From contig NC_003155.5 of NCBI RefSeq assembly GCF_000009765.2, forward strand, positions 5,766,001-5,830,000: a DNA stretch of 64,000 bases, in the 5' to 3' direction. The stretch is from Streptomyces avermitilis MA-4680 = NBRC 14893 (GTDB taxonomy: Bacteria; Actinomycetota; Actinomycetes; Streptomycetales; Streptomycetaceae). The notes beneath the pieces were generated by a model. That model was not told the origin of the DNA and made no database searches. It saw only the letters and a program-made list of their open reading frames with translations. A program made the position numbers and the translations under genes. Shown piece after piece: positions 59,037 to 64,000 of this stretch (positions are counted from its first letter, which is position 1; each line of letters opens with the position of its first letter).

Positions 59037-59858
59037 TCACCGGAAGGCCGCGGTGTTGCGTTCGGCCCAGGCGGCGAAGGTGCCCGGCGCCCGGCCCAGG
59101 ACGCGTTCGACATCGGGGCTCACCCGCTGCTCGTCCTCGGTCGGTTCGCCCAGGATCGCCAGCGTGCCCTCGACCACCGGCAGCGGCATGAACCGCGCCA
59201 TCAGCGCATGGGCCTCCTCCCGGGCCTGGTCGGTGAACCGCACCGGCTCGCCCAGCGCGGCCGCGATGGCCGCGGCACGCTCGCGCGGGGTGGTCGGTGC
59301 GGGACCGGTCAGGGTGTAGACGGCGCCCGGGTGAGCGTCCCGGCGCAGGGCGACGGCGGCGACCGCGGCCACGTCGTCGGGATCGATGAACGGCAGGCCG
59401 ACGTCCCCGAAGGGCGCCGCGGCCTCCCGCCGTGTGCGGATCGACTCGGCCCAGGCGAAGGCGTTGGTCGCCATGCCGCCCGACCGCAGGACCGTCCACG
59501 CGAGCCCGGAGTCCCGTACGGCCTCCTCGAAGAGGCGCGGGTGCCGGTAGGTCTCCGGGCGGGTCCCCGCTCCCTGCGAGGACAGCAGCACGACCCTGCG
59601 GATCCCGGCGGACTTCGCCTCCTTCAGGACGCCGTGCGGGTCCTCGCCCGCCACCAGCAGGAACAGTGCCTCCGCCCCTTCGAACGCGGACCGCAGGCCG
59701 GCCGGCTCGGCCAGGTCGGCGGTCACCGCCCGCACCCCCGGCAGGACGTCGGCGTCGGTGATGTGCCGGGCCACGGCCGTCACCGGCACCCGCGCCTCGG
59801 TGAGCAGCCGCACCAGCGCTCGTCCGACGTTCCCGGTCGCACCAGTCACCACGATCAT
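59037..59858 (-). CDS. NmrA-type NAD(P)-binding protein
   Basis: A 273-residue atypical SDR. The nucleotide loop is MIVVTGATGNVGRALVRLL; the body (ADLAEPAGLRSAFEGAEALFLL, RRVVLLSSQGAGTRPETYRHP) matches NmrA/QOR2-like proteins that act as NAD(P)H:quinone reductases or redox sensors. No YxxxK is present. GGGGGAAC precedes the ATG. It is the first gene of an operon divergent from tetR, with the operators in between. Confidence 0.88.
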   Translation of the reverse strand: MIVVTGATGNVGRALVRLLTEARVPVTAVARHITDADVLPGVRAVTADLAEPAGLRSAFEGAEALFLLVAGEDPHGVLKEAKSAGIRRVVLLSSQGAGTRPETYRHPRLFEEAVRDSGLAWTVLRSGGMATNAFAWAESIRTRREAAAPFGDVGLPFIDPDDVAAVAAVALRRDAHPGAVYTLTGPAPTTPRERAAAIAAALGEPVRFTDQAREEAHALMARFMPLPVVEGTLAILGEPTEDEQRVSPDVERVLGRAPGTFAAWAERNTAAFR

Positions 59859-59881
59859 GTCGTTCCCCCAGCTTCGGTGAT

Positions 59882-59903
59882 GAGTTAGTTGGCTGACTAA
59901 CTC
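59882..59903. promoter_or_regulatory. TetR operator 1
   Basis: A perfect inverted repeat GAGTTAGT (59882-59889) and ACTAACTC (59896-59903) with a 6-base centre, 24 bases upstream of the NmrA-type start. The same GTTAGT/ACTNAC arms recur in operator 2. Confidence 0.78.
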
Positions 59904-59943
59904 CGTGGGGCAAGACGCTAGCACGGCCGGGTGGGCGGCTGTC

Positions 59944-59966
59944 TATAGTTAGTCGGGTGACTGACT
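59944..59966 (+). promoter_or_regulatory. TetR operator 2 and tetR promoter
   Basis: AGTTAGTCGGGTGACTGACT (59947-59966) repeats operator 1 with one arm mismatch. It overlaps the -10-like TATAGT (59944-59949) and the GTG start codon of tetR (59957), so the tetR message is probably leaderless and self-repressed. Confidence 0.75.
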
Positions 59967-60550
59967 CAGTGAATTCCCGAAGTCCTCGGGCGAAGGACGC
60001 CGGCAAACGGCAGCGGCTCATGGCCGCCGCCGCCCGGATCCTGCACGAGCAGGGCGTGGAGCGCACGACCATCGCCGACATCGCCCGCGCCGCCGACGTC
60101 CCGGCCGGAAACGTGTACTACTACTTCAAGACCAAGGACGAGTTGGTCGAGGCGGCCCTCTCCCAGCACACCGAGTACCTGAAGGAACTCACGGGCCGGC
60201 TCGACCGGCTTCCGGACCCGCGCGAACGCCTCAAGGGCCTCGTCACGGCCTGGGTCGGCGCGCGTGACGTCGCGGCCCGCTACGGCTGCCCCACGGGCAC
60301 CCTCGCCGTCGAACTCGACAAACGCGCCGAGGGCGGTCTCGATCTCTCGGTCGGCCAGGTCATCCGGCAGCTGCTGGAGTGGGTGGAACAGCAGTACCGC
60401 CAGATCGGGGTGCCCGAACCCGACGGGCACGCGCTGGCGCTCGTCGGCGCCTACCAGGGCATGTCGCTGCTCTCCAACGCTCTGCGCGACCCGGAGGTCA
60501 TGACCCGCGAGGGAGCCCGCCTCCTTCGTGAACTCGACAGCCTGGCGTGA
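59957..60550 (+). CDS. TetR-family repressor
   Basis: A 197-residue TetR protein. The HTH is RILHEQGVERTTIADIARAADVPAGNVYYYFKTKDELV (about residues 27-62). The ligand domain contains GCPTGTLAVELDKR and a C-terminal TetR_C pattern. GTG 59957 lies within operator 2. It is divergent from the NmrA-PPOX-dehalogenase operon. Two matching palindromes indicate control of both directions. The effector may be an organohalogen or electrophile, by inference from the operon. Confidence 0.93.
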   Translation: MTDSVNSRSPRAKDAGKRQRLMAAAARILHEQGVERTTIADIARAADVPAGNVYYYFKTKDELVEAALSQHTEYLKELTGRLDRLPDPRERLKGLVTAWVGARDVAARYGCPTGTLAVELDKRAEGGLDLSVGQVIRQLLEWVEQQYRQIGVPEPDGHALALVGAYQGMSLLSNALRDPEVMTREGARLLRELDSLA

Positions 60551-60780
60551 CGCCGGCCCGACTCCGGGCCGTGCCGCGGCCGGGTGTGCGCGGTCCGAAC
60601 GGTGCCGCCATCGATGATCCCGGGTCAATTTCGTTGACCACGAAGCGACTTCCCTTCCTCACGGCCCGAACGGTAAACGCTCGGTCACCTTTTGAGCGTA
60701 AGCCCGAGTGACACCTCTCGTATACGGAAAGTCATGACTCGCACACGCTGTGGGTTGGCCGCTACGACGAAGGGGCTGCG
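60551..60780. other. Gap between tetR and the GHKL ATPase gene
   Basis: 230 bases without a gene. Weak promoter-like phrases (CTCGTATACGG around 60716-60726) exist, but no firm boxes. AAGGGG six bases before the next ATG is the ribosome site. Confidence 0.35.
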
Positions 60781-61365
60781 ATGGACGCCACCGTGCCGAG
60801 GACGACGACGAGTACGCCACCAGGCGGGCCGAAACCCGGGCCGAAACCCGGGCCGAAACCCGGGCCGAAACCCGGGACGGCATCGAGGGCACCGGCGGAG
60901 CCGCCCGCGGAGGAGGACGACCTTCCCGCTGGTGCGGTCGAAAGCCGCGTGTTCTCCGCCCAGTTCACGTCGTCACCCCGAGGCGCACGGCTCGCCCGGC
61001 ATCTCACGGCGCTCTGCATGACCGACTGGGGCTACCCGCCGTCATCGGACACGTCCGGCGTGGCCGCACTGCTGGTCGCCGAGCTGGCCGCCAACGCCGT
61101 ACGGCACGGCCGGGCGCCCGGCCGGGACTTTCACCTCCGTATCGCCCTCGACGTGCGAACGCGGCTGATCCGCATCGAAGTGGCGGACGCTTCCGCGCGA
61201 CAGCCCCGGTTCGGCTCGCAGACCGTCGCCCGGCCGGAGGACGAGTCCGGGCGCGGCCTGCTCCTCGTGGCGGTGCTCGCCGCGCGCTGGGGAACGGAAC
61301 CCCGCACGCCCACCGGCAAGACGGTGTGGGCCGAAGTCGTTGCGGACGCGCCGGAAGCCGGATAG
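60781..61365 (+). CDS. RsbW-like GHKL ATP-binding protein
   Basis: A 194-residue protein. After a Gly/Pro/Lys-rich head with four KPGP units it has a single GHKL ATPase domain: SGVAALLVAELAANAVRHGR is the N-box, IEVADASARQPRF the G1 box, and ESGRGLLLVAVLAARWG the G2 box. This is the single-domain anti-sigma kinase type (RsbW/SpoIIAB-like) that is abundant in Streptomyces. Its partner may be the STAS protein encoded 1.8 kb downstream. Confidence 0.9.
   Translation: MDATVPRTTTSTPPGGPKPGPKPGPKPGPKPGTASRAPAEPPAEEDDLPAGAVESRVFSAQFTSSPRGARLARHLTALCMTDWGYPPSSDTSGVAALLVAELAANAVRHGRAPGRDFHLRIALDVRTRLIRIEVADASARQPRFGSQTVARPEDESGRGLLLVAVLAARWGTEPRTPTGKTVWAEVVADAPEAG
60829..60876 (+). repeat. Four exact 12-bp repeats (KPGP units)
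   Basis: CCGAAACCCGGG is repeated at 60829, 60841, 60853 and 60865, encoding Pro-Lys-Pro-Gly units in the N-terminus of the GHKL protein. Confidence 0.92.
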
Positions 61366-61527
61366 CTCCTTTCGGTGACCGCCGTCGCGGAACGGTCCGT
61401 TCGGCTCGGCCGAAGAGTACGCTGAAGGTACCGAGGATATTCCGCGCACCGGCTTCCACGCCTCTGTCGTTTTCGGCGATCGATTACACCGGGCCGGTTC
61501 CGGCCGGCCCGGGGCAGGGTTCGCGTC

Positions 61528-62130
61528 ATGACTGCGACCGTTTCCTACCCGCCGCCGACACTCGAAGACCGGACCTCGTCCTCGTACTCCTCGTATCTCC
61601 GCCTGTCGCTGGCTCCCGTCGGTCCCGCACCGGCTCTGCTGGACGGCGCCTGGTGGCCCCGTTCCCGCGATCTCGACGCGGAACTTCCCGCGTTGACGGC
61701 CGTGCTCGATCCGCTGTGGGGGCGCATCACCCGGGTCACGGTGAATCCCACCTACTGGCCGGTCTTCCCGCGCAAGGTGCCCGTCGCCGGGCATGTGGTG
61801 AAGGTGGGCTGGTTCCTGGCCGAACAGGACCCGCACGAGCTGATGCTGCTCTCGTACCAAGTGGGCCGCTGGGACCTCCTGGTGATCCCACCGCGGACGC
61901 CTCCCGCCTCGGCCGCCTGGCTGATGGCCGCCGCGAGCGACCCCCTGGGCACATCGACCGCGAGCCGGTTGATGGAGGAGGCGGCACGCCTGCGGACGGT
62001 GGCCGAGACCGACCGGGCCGTGGAAGCGGTCTGGGACTCCGAAGGAGGGCATGAGGCGCGCGATCCGGCCTCACGTCCCCGCATTCCGGCAGTCGCCGCC
62101 GCGATACCGGGTCAGCCGAAGTGGATGTGA
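61528..62130 (+). CDS. DUF5994 protein (long copy)
   Basis: A 200-residue soluble protein. The core reads YLRLSLAPVGPAPALLDGAWWPRSRDLDAELPAL, RITRVTVNPTYWPVFPRKV, HVVKVGWFLAEQDPHELMLLS and DLLVIPPRTPPASAAWLMAAA, the DUF5994 pattern of actinobacteria. The function is unknown. It is 6 bases before a small membrane protein gene and followed by a second DUF5994 gene. The last 35 residues are variable. Confidence 0.82.
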   Translation: MTATVSYPPPTLEDRTSSSYSSYLRLSLAPVGPAPALLDGAWWPRSRDLDAELPALTAVLDPLWGRITRVTVNPTYWPVFPRKVPVAGHVVKVGWFLAEQDPHELMLLSYQVGRWDLLVIPPRTPPASAAWLMAAASDPLGTSTASRLMEEAARLRTVAETDRAVEAVWDSEGGHEARDPASRPRIPAVAAAIPGQPKWM

Positions 62131-62136
62131 GCGGCC

Positions 62137-62376
62137 ATGGAGATCTTTGTGAACGTGCTCGTGCTCCTGGCGATGATCGCCCTGGGCGTGCTCCTGATCC
62201 ACCTGCTCAACTCGCAGCACGACGACCGCATCGCCGCCTTCCACTACGCGGACCGCTTCGCCGCCTTCCACCAGGCCCGCTCCCGGCCGACCGGCCCGGG
62301 GACCGGCGCCGCACCCGGAAGCGAGAGGGGTGAGCCCGATGCTCCCCGTGAGGCTGCTGGCAGACACCGGCAGTGA
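62137..62376 (+). CDS. Small membrane protein between DUF5994 genes
   Basis: A 79-residue protein. A hydrophobic N-terminal helix (IFVNVLVLLAMIALGVLLIHLL) is followed by a charged region NSQHDDRIAAFHYADRFAAFHQ with a duplicated DRxAAFH phrase, and a loose tail. The tail region overlaps the next gene by 47 bases. Tight packing between two DUF5994 genes supports it being real. Function unknown. Confidence 0.68.
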   Translation: MEIFVNVLVLLAMIALGVLLIHLLNSQHDDRIAAFHYADRFAAFHQARSRPTGPGTGAAPGSERGEPDAPREAAGRHRQ

Positions 62377-62806
62377 GCCGGTGCTCCCCGGCACCGCGGT
62401 GCTGCGGATGGAGACGACACCCAAGCGCACGGGGACGTTCGACGGCGCGTGGTGGCCACATTCCCGCGACCTCGCGAGCCAACTGACCGGCCTGCTCACC
62501 GCGTTGACCGCCCGGCTCGGTCCCCTCGCCCGCGTCGGCCTCGACGCGAGCGCCTGGGACGAGAGGCCGGGCCATCTGGTCGTCGAGGGGCATACGGTGC
62601 GCATCGACTGGTCCGCCGTCGAGGACAACACCATGATCATCACCCGGGGCGACCAGGACCACTTCCTGTTCCTGGTGATCCCTCCGCAGGCGGCTCCCGC
62701 GTCCGCACGCGCCGCGATGACCATGGCGGTACGGGACGACAACGACGCGTCGGCCGAACGGATCCTCACCGCGACCGGCGTCACCCCAATCGGCTCCTCC
62801 GACTAG
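62330..62806 (+). CDS. DUF5994 protein (short copy)
   Basis: A 158-residue paralogue of the gene at 61528: TFDGAWWPHSRDLASQLTGLLTAL, RVGLDASAWDERPGHLVVEGHTVRIDW, and FLFLVIPPQAAPASARAAMTMAV align with it. GTG 62330 has GAGAGGG upstream. Its last codons and stop (62804-62806) lie in a 42-bp tandem duplication. Co-directional with the first copy and the membrane protein gene; likely one operon. Confidence 0.82.
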   Translation: MSPMLPVRLLADTGSEPVLPGTAVLRMETTPKRTGTFDGAWWPHSRDLASQLTGLLTALTARLGPLARVGLDASAWDERPGHLVVEGHTVRIDWSAVEDNTMIITRGDQDHFLFLVIPPQAAPASARAAMTMAVRDDNDASAERILTATGVTPIGSSD

Positions 62807-62872
62807 GCCGGGATCTTCCCGTGCCCCGCGATCGGCTCTTCCGACTAGGCCGGGATCTTCCCGTGCCCCGCG
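62789..62872. repeat. 42-bp tandem duplication across the DUF5994 stop
   Basis: 62789-62830 and 62831-62872 are nearly identical (one base differs). The first copy includes the stop codon of the DUF5994 gene, the second repeats that stop in the same frame. Confidence 0.9.
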
Positions 62873-63172
62873 CTCCCCGTGAAGGGCGGCCGGGCGTGGA
62901 CAGGGAGCGGGCGCGAAGGGCCGGTTTCGGCCGTCGCGCCCGCCCGGCCCGCGGACTACGCTGCTGAACAGGACGTCCCAGACCCCGGCGGCACACCACC
63001 ACTTGGACACGATGCCCGCCGAGGCGGACCTTCCGTCCGATCGCCCGGCGCATCCCCGGAAAACGGTCCGGCGACCGCGTCCACCAACTCGGGCTGCCGG
63101 ACCGGCCGTTCACTCTGTCACCGCGCAGACCCGCACCTCTGCCGGTCGACGCGACGTCCGAACCGAGGAGCC
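62873..63172 (+). other. Gap before the STAS gene
   Basis: 300 bases with no convincing gene. An open frame into the STAS gene exists but lacks a start with ribosome site; GAGGAG at 63164-63169 marks the real STAS start. Confidence 0.4.
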
Positions 63173-63550
63173 ATGGCCCTTCCCCAGCTGAACGTCCACC
63201 GGCACGACCGGAACACTCATGCTCTGCTCACCCTTGCGGGAGAGATCGACCTGACCACGGCGCCGTTGGTGCGCGCGGCGCTGACCGAGTGCCTGCGCGA
63301 CGGCATCCGCACCGTCGACGTCGACCTCACGGCGATCACTTTCTGCGACGGCAGCGGGCTCAACGCCTTCCTCACGGCGTACCAGATCGCCCACGAGGCC
63401 GGAACGACGGTCCAACTGCACCATCCGCCTCCGCCCACGGCTCGCGTCATAGAGATCACCGGCTCCGGCTTCCTGCTGCACGAGCTCCACGCCCTCCCTC
63501 GGACACCCGCCGCGCGTCGGGTTCCCGCTGCCTCGGGCGGTGCGCTGTGA
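63173..63550 (+). CDS. STAS-domain anti-sigma factor antagonist
   Basis: A 125-residue protein with a STAS domain: HALLTLAGEIDLTTAPLVRAAL, VDVDLTAITFCDGSGLNAFLTAY, where the serine in CDGSG is at the position phosphorylated in SpoIIAA/RsbV. Such proteins free a sigma factor by binding its anti-sigma kinase when not phosphorylated. GAGGAG precedes ATG 63173. Its stop overlaps the GTG of the GNAT gene (GTGA). The RsbW-like gene upstream is a possible partner. Confidence 0.9.
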   Translation: MALPQLNVHRHDRNTHALLTLAGEIDLTTAPLVRAALTECLRDGIRTVDVDLTAITFCDGSGLNAFLTAYQIAHEAGTTVQLHHPPPPTARVIEITGSGFLLHELHALPRTPAARRVPAASGGAL

Positions 63551-64000
63551 CGGCCCCGCCCCGGCGGGAGCCGCAGCCGCCGGGAGGCGGAAGCGTGCCT
63601 TCCCCCAGGGACGCGACGGTGCGCCTGCGCCGGCTGAACCGCTGGCAGGCCGAGACCCTGCGGGAGGACCTGGCCGATCTGTACGTGGAGTCCTTCCAGG
63701 CGCGGCCCGGCGAGGAGTACCGGGGCCGGGAGGCGTTTCTGCGACGGCTCACCGGCGACATCCGGCGGCCCGGGTTCGCGCTGCTGATCGCGGAGGACAC
63801 GGCCTTCGCCGGGTGCGCCTACGGATTCCCCGTACGACGCGAGGGCACATGGTGGCGGGGATTCGACGGCCCCCTCCCGCGGAGCGTCGAACAGCTCACC
63901 GCGTCCGGACATGTCTTCGCGATCACCGAGATCGTGGTGCACCCGCACGCACAGGACCCGGACCTCGCCCGCCGACTCCAGGAACGGCTGATCACCGACC
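63547..64000 (+). CDS. GNAT-family acetyltransferase, cut by the window end
   Basis: At least 151 residues; the 3' end is outside the window. LRRLNRWQAETLREDLADLYV, AFLRRLTGDIRRPGFALLIA, GCAYGFPVRREGTWWRGFDG and GHVFAITEIVVHPHA align with the GNAT encoded at 54572-55132, so it is a paralogue. GTG 63547 overlaps the STAS stop, which makes translational coupling likely. The first ~28 residues are Pro/Gly-rich. The coupling links an acetyltransferase to a partner-switch protein. Confidence 0.85.
   Translation, partial: MTAPPRREPQPPGGGSVPSPRDATVRLRRLNRWQAETLREDLADLYVESFQARPGEEYRGREAFLRRLTGDIRRPGFALLIAEDTAFAGCAYGFPVRREGTWWRGFDGPLPRSVEQLTASGHVFAITEIVVHPHAQDPDLARRLQERLITD

Overview
This window comes from a Streptomyces-type chromosome. 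The DNA is very GC-rich with strong third-position G/C bias. Start codons are often GTG or TTG. Developmental genes such as bldN, rsbN and bdtA are present beside the rex-hemACD-hemB haem cluster. I see no rRNA, tRNA, CRISPR array or insertion sequence, so this looks like chromosome and not a mobile island, although several genes are decayed.

First part (1-32 kb, mostly conserved). An MFS transporter and acuC are followed by a phosphatase-like gene, the excisionase-type regulator bdtA, the tiny ribosomal protein bS22, and an operon of an epimerase-like SDR and a PlsC-type acyltransferase. The sporulation sigma factor gene bldN and its anti-sigma gene rsbN lie convergent to these, with a probable BldN promoter in front of rsbN. 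Next come a HAD phosphatase, a glutaredoxin-like protein, and rex with a clear Rex operator driving translationally coupled hemA-hemC-hemD/cysG, then hemB. The order bdtA, bS22, epimerase, acyltransferase, HAD, glutaredoxin, hemACDB resembles the Rv0500A-Rv0512 region of Mycobacterium tuberculosis as I remember it. After this come a lipoprotein divergent from a membrane-anchored HTH protein, a DUF574-type methyltransferase, a kinase-fold phosphotransferase, a DUF4253 protein, divergent argS and class I lysS, a DUF2637 membrane protein with two lipoproteins, rtcB, and a broken LAGLIDADG endonuclease gene convergent to rtcB.

Middle part (32-47 kb, redox and drug-response genes). It holds an SDR with a coupled small membrane protein and a UPF0060 protein. 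A MarR gene follows, whose operator-like palindrome recurs at the start of a DHA2 drug exporter 3.4 kb away. A thiol-sensor-type HxlR regulator is divergent from a quinone reductase, with palindromes between them. A GNAT, an AraC regulator, a coupled luciferase-like monooxygenase and FMN reductase, two membrane/GT4 glycosyltransferases and a two-component system complete this part.

Last part (47-64 kb). Two APC-superfamily permeases flank a decaying stretch (49.1-50.4 kb) and a DJ-1/LysR pair. They are followed by a GNAT, a cold-shock protein, and DUF305/DUF6153 secreted proteins. A TetR-controlled operon encodes an NmrA-type protein, a PPOX protein and a haloalkane dehalogenase, with two matching operators. 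The window ends in a co-directional group: a GHKL ATPase of the RsbW type, two DUF5994 proteins around a small membrane protein, a STAS protein and a second GNAT paralogous to the one at 54.6 kb. This last group could be a partner-switching stress module.

Functions are assigned from motifs and memory of families. No database search was run.
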